A stretch of DNA of 64,000 nt, taken from Kocuria rosea subsp. polaris (GTDB lineage: Bacteria; Actinomycetota; Actinomycetes; Actinomycetales; Micrococcaceae). The DNA lies in the NCBI RefSeq assembly GCF_001483755.1, contig NZ_LQBK01000002.1:195041-259040 (forward strand), given 5' to 3'. Shown piece by piece: positions 1 through 17,609 of this stretch. Both the position numbers and the translations under genes were made by a program. Under the pieces are notes generated by a model. It saw only the letters and a program-made list of their open reading frames with translations, was not told where the DNA came from and did no database searches. How positions within the stretch are numbered: the first letter of the stretch is position 1; every line of letters starts with the position of its first letter.

Positions 1-88
1 GGGTGCGGCGGCGGCGGTGCGGACGCCCCCATGCTACTCGGGGGTCCGGCGGGCGGATCCGGCGCGCGGGCGGCCCGTCCCGCCCGGA

Positions 89-118
89 TTGCACCCCGCC
101 GCCCGGGTCGCCTAGGAT
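89..118 (+). promoter_or_regulatory. Promoter upstream of tRNA-Trp/secE
   Basis: TTGCAC at 89-94 and TAGGAT at 113-118 are separated by 18 bp, a good sigma-A-type pair in very GC-rich DNA. Transcription would start near 125, about 120 nt before tRNA-Trp, and could continue into secE-nusG. A second possible -10 (TAGAGT, 176-181) has no convincing -35. Bases 1-88 hold no supported gene; 21-47 can form a small imperfect GC hairpin, possibly the end of an upstream unit. Confidence 0.5.
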
Positions 119-244
119 GGTCCACTGGTGTCATCGACGCCTGCTCCGCCGCGCCGTCGCGGCGAGGCCGGGTGGTAGAGTCGGTGACCGGGTCCGAGCG
201 ATCGAGGCCGGTGTTCCGACGCCGGGCGAGCTCGCGAGGCACGT

Positions 245-317
245 AGGGCAGTGGCGCAATTGGTAGCGCAGCGGTCTCCAAAACCGCAGGTTGCAGGTTC
301 GAGTCCTGTCTGCCCTG
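245..317 (+). tRNA. tRNA-Trp (CCA anticodon)
   Basis: A complete 73-nt cloverleaf can be folded by eye. The acceptor stem AGGGCAG (245-251) pairs with CTGCCCT (310-316) and is followed by discriminator G. The D arm contains the usual AATTGGTAG, the anticodon loop CTCCAAA carries CCA, and the T loop is TTCGAGT. The 3' CCA is not encoded. A tRNA-Trp just before secE-nusG is a common arrangement in actinobacteria. It decodes UGG. Confidence 0.96.
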
Positions 318-428
318 CTCCAGTCCGGGGCGGTTCCCGGCACCCCGGACCGGGGTGCCGGGAGCGGCCGCGGCGACGGCGGGCCGGCAGCACCGCGCGG
401 CACGCACGAGTCCACACAGGGAGAGCCG

Positions 429-701
429 ATGTCGCAGACCACCGCCGGCCGGGCGTCGGGACAGCCCCCGGAGCAGGGGGCCGAGAGCCCCCGCGGTGTC
501 TTCGGGCGCCTGTTCCTGTTCCTGCGCCAGGTCGTGGGTGAGCTCCGGAAGGTCGTCACCCCCACCCGGCACGAACTGGTCAACTACGTCCTGGTCGTCC
601 TCGTGTTCGTCGCGTTCATGATGGTGCTCATCTCGGTCCTGGACCTCGGGTTCGGGCAGGCCGCCCTGTGGATCTTCGGGGAGGGGGACGCCGCCGGCTG
701 A
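429..701 (+). CDS. secE: Preprotein translocase subunit SecE
   Basis: SecE is the small essential membrane subunit that clamps SecY in the SecYEG export channel. The 90-residue product has a polar N-terminal part, a conserved amphipathic stretch ([20 protein letters not shown], about residues 36-55) and one transmembrane helix (about residues 56-77). The actinobacterial single-TM form fits this length. The ATG at 429 is chosen because AGGGAG lies 5 nt upstream; an in-frame upstream start at 291 would overlap the tRNA. nusG follows 83 bp downstream, the conserved secE-nusG pair. Confidence 0.97.
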   Translation: MSQTTAGRASGQPPEQGAESPRGVFGRLFLFLRQVVGELRKVVTPTRHELVNYVLVVLVFVAFMMVLISVLDLGFGQAALWIFGEGDAAG

Positions 702-784
702 TCCGGGCGGCGCACGGACCGGCACGGCCGGCCACCGTGACCCAGCAGAGCACGACATCCACGAAAGAACGTGAGGGAGATCCA

Positions 785-1639
785 GTGACCGAGCACGAGC
801 TCGAAAACGGCACCGAGGCACCGGCCGAGGTCGACCAGCAGGCTCCGGAGCTGCCGGAGGCCGAGACCTCCGTGCAGGAGGACGACTTCGCGGCCGCCCA
901 CGAGCCGGACGAGGCCCCGGCGGCCGCGGACGCGGCTCCCGCCGAGCCGGCCGGCCCCGAGGCCGACGGGCCCGCGGAGGACGAGGTCCCCGCCGAGGAG
1001 GCCCCGGCCGCCGAGGACGAGGCGCCCGCCGTGGACCCCGTCGAGGAGTTCAAGTCGAAGCTGCGCCGCCAGGAGGGTGACTGGTACGTCATCCACACCT
1101 ACGCCGGCTACGAGAACCGCGTGAAGACGAACCTCGAGACCCGCATCCAGTCCCTCAACATGGAGGACGACATCTTCCAGATCGAGGTGCCGATGGAGGA
1201 GGTCGTCGAGATCAAGAACGCCCAGCGCAAGATCGTGCGCCGGGTGCGGATCCCCGGCTACGTCCTGGTGCGGATGAACCTCACCGACGCCTCCTGGGGC
1301 GCGGTCCGCCACACCCCGGGCGTCACCGGCTTCGTCGGACAGGACGCCTACAACCCCGTGCCGCTGCGCCTCGACGAGGTCTTCGAGATGCTCAACCCGG
1401 TCTTCGAGGCCCCGCAGGGCGCGGGCGGCGAGACGGCGGCCCAGCCCAGCGCGCAGCCGCAGGTCGACGTCGACTTCGAGGTCGGCGAGTCCGTCATCGT
1501 CAAGGAGGGCCCGTTCGAGACCCTCCCCGCCACGATCTCCGAGATCAAGGTGGAGTCCCAGCAGCTCGTCGTCCTCGTGTCGATCTTCGAGCGCGAGACC
1601 CCCGTGACCCTCGGCTTCAACCAGGTCTCCAAGATCTGA
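785..1639 (+). CDS. nusG: Transcription termination/antitermination protein NusG
   Basis: NusG binds RNA polymerase and modulates pausing and Rho-dependent termination, and can link transcription to translation. The 284-residue product has a roughly 95-residue acidic, Ala/Glu/Pro-rich N-terminal extension, then the NGN domain (starts near [15 protein letters not shown], about residue 99) and a C-terminal KOW domain (about 230-284, around [17 protein letters not shown]). E. coli NusG is about 180 residues; the extension is typical of actinobacteria. The GTG at 785 is chosen because GAGGGAG precedes it; the longer open frame from 668 lacks a ribosome site and overlaps secE. Confidence 0.97.
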   Translation: MTEHELENGTEAPAEVDQQAPELPEAETSVQEDDFAAAHEPDEAPAAADAAPAEPAGPEADGPAEDEVPAEEAPAAEDEAPAVDPVEEFKSKLRRQEGDWYVIHTYAGYENRVKTNLETRIQSLNMEDDIFQIEVPMEEVVEIKNAQRKIVRRVRIPGYVLVRMNLTDASWGAVRHTPGVTGFVGQDAYNPVPLRLDEVFEMLNPVFEAPQGAGGETAAQPSAQPQVDVDFEVGESVIVKEGPFETLPATISEIKVESQQLVVLVSIFERETPVTLGFNQVSKI

Positions 1640-1787
1640 GCCCCGCGGGCCGCTCCGGCCCGCCCCAGTTCCCGGCCCCTGCGGCGCATGCTTCGCCGCC
1701 GGGACCGCCCGGCCGCCGCGCCACGGCGGCCACCCGCCGTCGTACGCTCCTGTGCGCCGGTACGTCCAGCAGAAGAAGGACCAGCAC

Positions 1788-2219
1788 ATGGCTCCCAAGA
1801 AGAAGAAGGTCTCCGGCCTCATCAAGCTGCAGATCCAGGCAGGCGCCGCCAACCCGGCGCCCCCCGTGGGCCCGGCCCTCGGTCAGCACGGCGTGAACAT
1901 CATGGAGTTCTGCAAGGCCTACAACGCGGCCACGGAGTCCCAGCGCGGCAACATCGTGCCCGTGGAGATCACGGTCTACGAGGACCGCTCGTTCACCTTC
2001 ATCACGAAGACCCCGCCCGCCGCGCAGCTGATCAAGAAGGCCGCCGGCATCACCAAGGGCTCCGGCGTCCCGCACACCCAGAAGGTCGGCAAGCTCAGCA
2101 TGGACCAGGTGCGCGAGATCGCCGAGACCAAGAAGGAAGACCTCAACGCCAACGACGTCGACGCCGCCGCGAAGATCATCGCCGGCACCGCCCGCTCCAT
2201 GGGCATCGAGGTCGAGTGA
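1788..2219 (+). CDS. rplK: 50S ribosomal protein L11
   Basis: L11 builds the base of the 50S stalk and binds 23S rRNA in the GTPase-associated region. The 143-residue product has the typical N-terminal domain with the Pro-rich helix ([19 protein letters not shown]) and the C-terminal rRNA-binding domain ([15 protein letters not shown] onward). The ATG at 1788 gives the family-standard MAPKKKK start, with AGAAGAAGGA upstream. The 148-bp gap after nusG contains a hairpin near 1679-1700 and a possible -10 (TACGCT, 1743-1748). rplA follows 88 bp later. Confidence 0.98.
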   Translation: MAPKKKKVSGLIKLQIQAGAANPAPPVGPALGQHGVNIMEFCKAYNAATESQRGNIVPVEITVYEDRSFTFITKTPPAAQLIKKAAGITKGSGVPHTQKVGKLSMDQVREIAETKKEDLNANDVDAAAKIIAGTARSMGIEVE

Positions 2220-2307
2220 TCAGCCTCGGCTGACACCACCCACCGATATTGACGTGGCAGGGCCGAGCGCGGCCCGCAGACCACAACTGCACAAGGAGAA
2301 GAAGCAG

Positions 2308-3015
2308 ATGGCAAAGCGCAGCAAGGCATACCAGGCGGCCGCCGCCAAGATCGACGAGGGCGCGCTGTACGCCCCGGCCGAGGCCGTGGCCCTGGCCAAG
2401 GAGCTCGACACCGCGAAGACCGACTCCACCGTGGAGGTCGTCCTCCGCCTGGGCGTCGACCCCCGCAAGGCCGACCAGATGGTCCGCGGCACCGTGAACC
2501 TGCCCAACGGCACCGGCAAGACCGCCCGCGTCGTCGTCTTCGCGACCGGCGACAAGGCCGCCGCCGCCGAGGAGGCCGGGGCGGACCACGTCGGCTCCGA
2601 CGACCTGATCGCCCGCATCCAGGGCGGCTGGACCGACTTCGACGCCGCCGTGGCGACCCCGGACATGATGGGCAAGGTCGGCCGCCTGGGCAAGGTCCTC
2701 GGTCCCCGCAACCTGATGCCGAACCCCAAGACCGGCACCGTCACCATGGACGTGACCAAGGCCGTCAACGACATCAAGGGCGGCAAGATCGACTTCCGCG
2801 TCGACAAGCACTCGAACCTGCACTTCATCGTGGGCAAGACGTCCTTCGACGTGCAGAAGCTCGCGGAGAACTACGGCGCCGCCCTCGAGGAGATCCTGCG
2901 CCTGAAGCCCTCCGCGTCGAAGGGCCGCTACATCACGAAGGCGACCGTCTCGACCACGTTCGGCCCGGGCATCCCGGTCGACCCGAACGTCACCGAGGTC
3001 GTCGTCGGCGCCTGA
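2308..3015 (+). CDS. rplA: 50S ribosomal protein L1
   Basis: L1 forms the mobile L1 stalk that moves deacylated tRNA out of the E site, and in many bacteria represses its own L11-L1 mRNA. The 235-residue length and the conserved signature ([20 protein letters not shown], about residues 121-140) identify it. The ATG at 2308 follows AAGGAGAAGAAGC and gives the normal MAKRSKAY start. It is cotranscribed with rplK and ended by a strong hairpin 37 bp downstream. Confidence 0.98.
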   Translation: MAKRSKAYQAAAAKIDEGALYAPAEAVALAKELDTAKTDSTVEVVLRLGVDPRKADQMVRGTVNLPNGTGKTARVVVFATGDKAAAAEEAGADHVGSDDLIARIQGGWTDFDAAVATPDMMGKVGRLGKVLGPRNLMPNPKTGTVTMDVTKAVNDIKGGKIDFRVDKHSNLHFIVGKTSFDVQKLAENYGAALEEILRLKPSASKGRYITKATVSTTFGPGIPVDPNVTEVVVGA

Positions 3016-3051
3016 CGCCGTGCACCGGAGCCCGCGGGGCTCCGACGGGTG

Positions 3052-3080
3052 GGGGCCCGGCCGATGCGGCCGGGCCCCTT
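3052..3080 (+). terminator. Hairpin terminator after rplA
   Basis: A perfect 12-bp stem (3052-3063 with 3067-3078) has a 3-nt loop and is followed by TT. It separates the rplKA unit from the acetyltransferase gene. Confidence 0.75.
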
Positions 3081-3160
3081 GCCGTCCGACGGGAGCAGTC
3101 CTCCCACGACCCAGCAGCCGGCGGGAGTCCGCCGGCGCCCACGGAACGGAGATCCCCCAC

Positions 3161-4312
3161 GTGAGCGAGCACCCCCCAGTGCGCATCGAGCAGATGCGCA
3201 TCCCCGACGAGTTCGACGACGCCGCCCAGCAGCTGCTGGGGCGCGTCGCGGAGCTCGTGCGCCGGTCCCGGCAGCACGTGTGGGGGATCTCGGACCTCAC
3301 CGGCGATGCCCAGGAGCTCTACCGGGACCTGCACGACCCCTTCGAACGCGTCGTCGTCCTGCTCGCGTGGACCCAGGACCGGCTCACGGGACGCGCCGAG
3401 GTCCGGATGCCCCTGGTCGCGCTCACCGACTCCGCCCACATCACCGTCGACGTGGACCCCGACGTCACCTCCCAGGGCACCGGCACCGAGCTGCTGGCCG
3501 CCGCCGAGCAGCTCGCCGTGGGGGAGTCCCGGCGGCACCTGCGGATCCAGACCGAGCACCCGGGGCCGCAGGAGATCCAGGGCGACGGCAGCGTCACCGG
3601 GGTCTTCCCCGTGATCACACCGGGCATGGTCGAGTGGGTGGACGCCGCGGACGGCTCGGGCCGGCTGCCGGTGTCCAACCGGCAGACCCGCTTCGCCCTC
3701 AGCGCCGGCTACCGGCTCGAGTCGGTGAGCGACTTCGGGGTGCTGGACGTCCCGCTGCCGCCCCGGAGGGTCGAGGCCCTGCTGCGCGAGGTCGCCGCCT
3801 CGCCGGCGCCGGAGCCCTACCGGATCCACGTCTGGAGCGGGCCCGCCCCCGAGGAACGGCTCGACGAGCTCGCCGCCCTGCACTCGCGGATGGCCGCCGA
3901 CTCCTTCCTGGCCCCCGTGGTCCCCGCCGACCCCGAGCCCTGGGACGCCGAGCGCGTGCGGCGCACCGAGCAGCTGCGCGCCGAGGCGGGCAACCGGTCC
4001 CTCGTGGCGGTGGCCGAGCACGAGCCCAGCGGGCGGCTCGTCGGGATGACCGAGATCGTCCTGGCGGGGGAGGCCCCGCCCATCGGCATGCAGGACGAGA
4101 CCGTGGTCCTGCGCGAGCACCGCCGCCGGTGGCTCGCCACCCGGCTGAAGCTGGCGAACCTGCAGCAGCTCGAGCGGCTGGCGCCGAGCGTGCGCACGGT
4201 CTACTCCTGGAGCCACAGCGGCGACGACCGGATGAGCCGGGTCAACGGGCGACTGGGCTTCCGGGTGGCCGGGCGCAGCGGCGTGTGGGCCCGGGACTTC
4301 CCCGCGGCCTGA
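3161..4312 (+). CDS. GNAT-family N-acetyltransferase (substrate unknown)
   Basis: The 383-residue product resembles two-domain GNAT proteins of actinobacteria. The C-terminal half contains LVGMTEIVLAGE, then ETVVLREHRRRWLATRLKLANLQQLE, which matches the acetyl-CoA-binding loop and helix, and the closing SRVNGRLGFRVAGR strand-helix typical of GNATs. The N-terminal half (about 30-200) looks like a degenerate first GNAT repeat. The GTG at 3161 is preferred because the frame upstream runs into the rplA terminator. It stands between rplA and rplJ, where most bacteria have nothing, with terminators on both sides. The substrate cannot be told from the sequence. Confidence 0.8.
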   Translation: MSEHPPVRIEQMRIPDEFDDAAQQLLGRVAELVRRSRQHVWGISDLTGDAQELYRDLHDPFERVVVLLAWTQDRLTGRAEVRMPLVALTDSAHITVDVDPDVTSQGTGTELLAAAEQLAVGESRRHLRIQTEHPGPQEIQGDGSVTGVFPVITPGMVEWVDAADGSGRLPVSNRQTRFALSAGYRLESVSDFGVLDVPLPPRRVEALLREVAASPAPEPYRIHVWSGPAPEERLDELAALHSRMAADSFLAPVVPADPEPWDAERVRRTEQLRAEAGNRSLVAVAEHEPSGRLVGMTEIVLAGEAPPIGMQDETVVLREHRRRWLATRLKLANLQQLERLAPSVRTVYSWSHSGDDRMSRVNGRLGFRVAGRSGVWARDFPAA

Positions 4313-4361
4313 GCGACCGCGCGGGACCGGCGGCCGGACCGACGAACGGGCCGGCCCCGAT

Positions 4362-4390
4362 TTGGCCGCGGCGGCTCCCTCGGGTAGCGT
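4362..4390 (+). promoter_or_regulatory. Promoter of the rplJL operon
   Basis: TTGGCC (4362-4367) and TAGCGT (4385-4390) are spaced by 17 bp. The predicted start near 4397 leaves a leader of about 235 nt before rplJ. Confidence 0.65.
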
Positions 4391-4396
4391 GGGACT

Positions 4397-4631
4397 CACC
4401 AAAGACCGCCGGTCGTGGTCCCCCCTGCCCGTGCACCCCGTTTCGGAGCGCGCATCACGGGAGGACCGCCGTAAGAGTTCCGCCAGGAACCGCCAGCGCA
4501 GGTGAACCAGCACAGCGAGCACGTCCCGTCCTGCACGGGGCGCGACGCCGAGCCCCGGGCATCTGCGCGGGGCTTTTTCTGTGCCCGGGCCCTTCCGGCA
4601 GCGACCGGCATCGAAGACCGGAAGGAGTACC
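4397..4631 (+). promoter_or_regulatory. rplJ leader (probable L10-responsive leader)
   Basis: The 319-bp gap between the acetyltransferase gene and rplJ holds the promoter and this leader. Visible elements are a small hairpin GTTCC-gcca-GGAAC (4477-4490), a further GC-rich fold around 4522-4545, and a T-tract terminator at 4551-4580. L10-L7/L12 complexes are known to bind a leader fold upstream of rplJ in several bacterial phyla and control expression. The conserved L10 binding fold was not checked by a model. Confidence 0.55.
4551..4580 (+). terminator. Attenuator-like terminator in rplJ leader
   Basis: The stem AGCCCCG (4551-4557) / CGGGGCT (4568-4574) is followed directly by TTTTCT. It is one of the few hairpins in this window with a real T tract and ends 50 bp before the rplJ start, so it fits an attenuator for rplJL. 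The upstream acetyltransferase gene ends more than 230 bp earlier. Confidence 0.7.
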
Positions 4632-5156
4632 ATGGCGAACCCGGAAAAGGCAGCCGCGGTCGCCGAGTTGAAGGAGATGTTCTCCAACTCGGACGCCGCT
4701 GTCCTGACTGAGTACCGCGGCCTCACCGTGGCCCAGCTCAAGGAGCTGCGCCGCTCGCTCGGTGAGAACGCCGAATACGCCGTGGTGAAGAACACGCTGA
4801 CCGCGATCGCGGCCAAGGAGCTGGGCATCGACGCGTTCGACGGCCAGCTCGCCGGCCCGAGCGCGATCGCCTTCATCTCGGGGGACCCCGTCGAGGCCGC
4901 CAAGAGCCTGCGTGACTTCGCCAAGGCGAACCCGCAGCTCGTCGTCAAGGGCGGTTACCTCGAGGGCAAGGCCCTGAGCGACGCGGAGATCAAGCAGCTC
5001 GCGGACCTCGAGTCCCGCGAGGTGCTGCTGGCCAAGGTGGCCGGTGCCGCCCAGGCGTCCCTGTCCCAGGCCGCGGCGCTGTTCCAGGCCCCGCTGTCGA
5101 AGACGGTCCGCACGGCCGAGGCGCTGCGCGCCAAGGTCGAGGAGCAGGACGCCTGA
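4632..5156 (+). CDS. rplJ: 50S ribosomal protein L10
   Basis: L10 anchors the L7/L12 dimers on the 50S stalk and binds rRNA beside L11. The 174-residue product has the usual N-terminal rRNA-binding domain ([31 protein letters not shown]) and a C-terminal helix that recruits L7/L12. The ATG at 4632 has GAAGGAG 6 nt upstream; a longer in-frame reading from 4581 would start inside the attenuator T tract. It forms an operon with rplL, 99 bp downstream. Confidence 0.98.
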   Translation: MANPEKAAAVAELKEMFSNSDAAVLTEYRGLTVAQLKELRRSLGENAEYAVVKNTLTAIAAKELGIDAFDGQLAGPSAIAFISGDPVEAAKSLRDFAKANPQLVVKGGYLEGKALSDAEIKQLADLESREVLLAKVAGAAQASLSQAAALFQAPLSKTVRTAEALRAKVEEQDA

Positions 5157-5255
5157 CCAGCATCCCCGCCGCGAGGCACATTCTCACCACGGAACCAGAC
5201 CGTCCCGCGCCGACGAAACCCGGCCGGGGCACACCATCGAAAAGGAGCCACAACC

Positions 5256-5639
5256 ATGGCCAAGCTCACCACCGCTGAACTGATCGACGCGTTCAAGGAG
5301 CTCTCCCTCATCGAGCTCTCCGAGTTCGTGAAGGCCTTCGAGGAGACCTTCGACGTCACCGCCGCCGCCCCCGTGGCCGTCGCCGGTGCCGCCGCTCCGG
5401 CCGCCGCCGCCGAGGAGGCCGAGGAGCAGACCGAGTTCGACGTCGTCCTCGAGGCCGCCGGCGAGAAGAAGATCCAGGTCATCAAGGAGGTCCGCGCGCT
5501 GACCTCCCTCGGCCTCAAGGAGGCCAAGGACCTCGTGGACTCGGCCCCCAAGGCCGTCCTCGAGGGCGCCAACAAGGAGGCTGCGGACAAGGCCAAGGAG
5601 GCCCTCGAGGGCGCCGGCGCCACCGTCACCCTCAAGTAG
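5256..5639 (+). CDS. rplL: 50S ribosomal protein L7/L12
   Basis: L7/L12 is the multicopy stalk protein that recruits translational GTPases such as EF-Tu and EF-G (both encoded downstream in this window). The 127-residue product shows the N-terminal dimerisation helices, an Ala-rich hinge (about residues 34-54) and the C-terminal factor-binding domain ([20 protein letters not shown]). AAAGGAG precedes the ATG. A 15-bp terminator follows. Confidence 0.98.
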   Translation: MAKLTTAELIDAFKELSLIELSEFVKAFEETFDVTAAAPVAVAGAAAPAAAAEEAEEQTEFDVVLEAAGEKKIQVIKEVRALTSLGLKEAKDLVDSAPKAVLEGANKEAADKAKEALEGAGATVTLK

Positions 5640-5683
5640 GACCCAGCAGCACCCCGGACGCGTTCCCTCGGCGAACGCTCCAG

Positions 5684-5716
5684 CGAGGCCCCGGACGCAC
5701 GGCGTCCGGGGCCTCG
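5684..5716 (+). terminator. Terminator after rplL
   Basis: A perfect 15-bp stem (5684-5698 / 5702-5716) with a 3-nt loop lies 45 bp after rplL. It separates rplJL from gcvP. Confidence 0.8.
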
Positions 5717-5877
5717 TGCCGTGCCCGGCCGTTCTGTGGGAGACTGGGCGCACAACCACATCGGCCGCCCGTGCGCCGCAGTGCCGACCGCCGCCGAGCG
5801 CGGCCCGGCCGGCGGAGCGCGCGGGTGGGGGCCTCGGAGGGGAGACCGGACGGGCCCCGACCCACGAGGAGCTGACC

Positions 5878-8772
<2,895 letters not shown>

Positions 8773-8831
8773 GCCCGGGTGCGCCGGGCCCCGGGGGCCG
8801 CTGAGACCCGGAGCACGAAATCTCTCATCCT

Positions 8832-8863
8832 ACGAGCGGTGGGCGCCGGCGTCCACCGCTCGT
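8832..8863 (+). repeat. Perfect inverted repeat abutting the rpoB promoter
   Basis: ACGAGCGGTGG (8832-8842) is repeated inverted at 8853-8863 around a 10-nt nearly palindromic centre. It ends 1 bp before the rpoB -35. It could be the gcvP terminator (no T tract) or a DNA operator. Part of it, AGCGGTGGGCGCC (8835-8847), recurs as a direct repeat at 8933-8945 in the rpoB leader. Confidence 0.6.
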
Positions 8864-8864
8864 G

Positions 8865-8893
8865 TGGACAGAGTCGCGATCGGGGCCTATGCT
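8865..8893 (+). promoter_or_regulatory. rpoB promoter
   Basis: TGGACA (8865-8870) and TATGCT (8888-8893), spacing 17 bp, form the clearest sigma-A-type promoter in the window. Transcription from about 8900 gives a leader of about 150 nt before rpoB. Confidence 0.75.
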
Positions 8894-9049
8894 GGATCTT
8901 TGCGTTGTCCCTCATTCTGCGTGCCTTCATATAGCGGTGGGCGCCCCCGGGGAGCGAACCAGCATCGTCAGCCCGCTGGCCCTCGCACACCCGTATCCCC
9001 GAGCCGGGAACTGCGCGATTCAACTGCAGGTCTGTGGAAGGAATCCATC

Positions 9050-12559
<3,510 letters not shown>

Positions 12560-12620
12560 TCCCCCTCGGTCCACCCCGACGAGACGTCAACTTTTCCAGA
12601 GAAAGAGATAAAGGACCCTC

Positions 12621-16505
<3,885 letters not shown>

Positions 16506-16551
16506 GGTCGGCGTCCCCCGACAGGACGTGGTCACTCCCGTGATCACCAGG

Positions 16552-16591
16552 CAGCCCCGTTCCGGAAGACCCGTCTTCCGGGGCGGGGCTG
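16552..16591 (+). terminator. Terminator after rpoC
   Basis: An 18-bp stem (16552-16569 / 16574-16591, two G-U pairs) with a 4-nt loop ends the rpoBC transcript before the catabolic block. There is no T tract. Confidence 0.75.
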
Positions 16592-16667
16592 TCCCCGTCC
16601 CGCGGCGGGCCGCGGCACACGTCCGCGGTGCACGGCCGGGGACCAGGAAGGAGCGTCAGGAGCCACC

Positions 16668-17432
16668 ATGGCGAACTCACCCACCGGGGAGTCCGTGCTC
16701 GAGCGGGCGGACCGGATCCTCGCGGCGTTCACCGCCGAGAACTCCCGGCTGACGGGGGGCCGGATCGCGGCCCTCACCGGCCTGCCCACGGCCACCGCGC
16801 ACCGGCTGGCCCGGGACATGGCCCGCCAGGGCTGGCTCGAGCGGGTGGAGGGCGGGCACTACGTGATCGGCACCCGGCTGTGGGAGCTGGCCAACCGCTC
16901 CTCGCGCGAGCTCGGGCTGGCGCGCGCCGCCCGCCCGTTCATGGGCGACATCCACGCGGTGCTGCGCCAGCACGTGCAGCTCGGCATCGTGGAGGGCCGC
17001 GAGGTGCTGCTCGTGGAGCGGCTCTCGCACCCCCGGGCGGTGCCCGTGCGCGCCGAGGTCGCGGGCCGGCTGCCCCTGCACCTCTCGGCCACGGGCCTGG
17101 TCCTGCTGGCGCACGCGCCGCAGGAGTACCGGGAGGAGTACCTCCGGGGCCCCCTCGACGCGTTCACCGAGCTCTCCCCGACGGACCCCGGGCTGCTGGC
17201 CGCGGAGCTCGAGCGGATCCGCGGCGCGGGCCACGCCCTGCAGACCGGCTACCTCGAGGCGGGGACGGCGGGCATCGCCGTGCCCGTGCGGGGCCGCGGC
17301 GACCAGGTGGTGGCGGGCCTGGGCGTCATCACCCCCGCGGGCGACCCCGCCGCGCGCGCCGGCGCGATCGTCCAGGCGCTGCACACCGCCGCGCACGGCA
17401 TCCGCCGGACGCTGCGGGACGCCTCCCGCTGA
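16668..17432 (+). CDS. IclR-family transcriptional regulator (probable pobA regulator)
   Basis: The 254-residue product has an N-terminal winged helix-turn-helix (about residues 12-68: LTGGRIAALTGLPTATAHRLARDM, then wing GGHYVIGTRLW) and a C-terminal IclR effector domain (about 75-245). IclR proteins of the PobR/PcaR type sense aromatic acids and control their catabolic genes. It lies directly upstream of pobA in the same direction, so control of pobA is the simplest inference; a 15-bp palindrome stands between them. AGGAG precedes the ATG. It is clearly different from the second IclR regulator at 25985, so the block has two regulators. Confidence 0.85.
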   Translation: MANSPTGESVLERADRILAAFTAENSRLTGGRIAALTGLPTATAHRLARDMARQGWLERVEGGHYVIGTRLWELANRSSRELGLARAARPFMGDIHAVLRQHVQLGIVEGREVLLVERLSHPRAVPVRAEVAGRLPLHLSATGLVLLAHAPQEYREEYLRGPLDAFTELSPTDPGLLAAELERIRGAGHALQTGYLEAGTAGIAVPVRGRGDQVVAGLGVITPAGDPAARAGAIVQALHTAAHGIRRTLRDASR

Positions 17433-17515
17433 ACCGACCGCGCCGCCGAACCGGCCGCGCCGCCGAACCGGCCGCGCCGCCGAACCGGCCGCGCCGCCGG
17501 ACCCGCCGCCCCGCC
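17431..17515 (+). repeat. 17-bp tandem repeat array
   Basis: Four consecutive copies of the unit GAACCGGCCGCGCCGCC (first copy with one change) begin at 17431, inside the stop codon of the IclR gene, and run to 17498; a degenerate fifth copy reaches 17515. The unit length is not a multiple of 3, so it does not encode a protein repeat. It may fold as GC-rich RNA and end the upstream transcript. Confidence 0.85.
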
Positions 17516-17525
17516 GCCGCTCCCG

Positions 17526-17540
17526 TCCCGTTCAACGGGA
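17526..17540 (+). promoter_or_regulatory. Candidate operator upstream of pobA
   Basis: TCCCGTTCAACGGGA is a perfect 7-bp inverted repeat about a single C, 70 bp before pobA. A second dyad CTGTGG-N6-CCACAG lies at 17544-17561. IclR proteins bind such short palindromes, and an IclR gene is adjacent. No clear -35/-10 pair was found. Confidence 0.45.
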
Positions 17541-17609
17541 AGACTGTGGTGCCGCCCACAGCCCGCTGGGACACTGGACACGATTCCCGTCGTATCACCA
17601 GGAGCACTC

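Noticed and set aside
291-428. Longer N terminus for SecE
   Set aside because: The in-frame upstream start lies inside tRNA-Trp; the ATG at 429 has a proper ribosome site and family length.
5717-5877. Glycine riboswitch upstream of gcvP
   Set aside because: Short segments such as CGGAGGGGAGACC recall the aptamer, but the conserved closing segment and the tandem arrangement are absent. A covariance model search would be decisive.
17431-17515. CRISPR array
   Set aside because: Repeats are contiguous without spacers and no cas gene is present; it is a simple tandem repeat.
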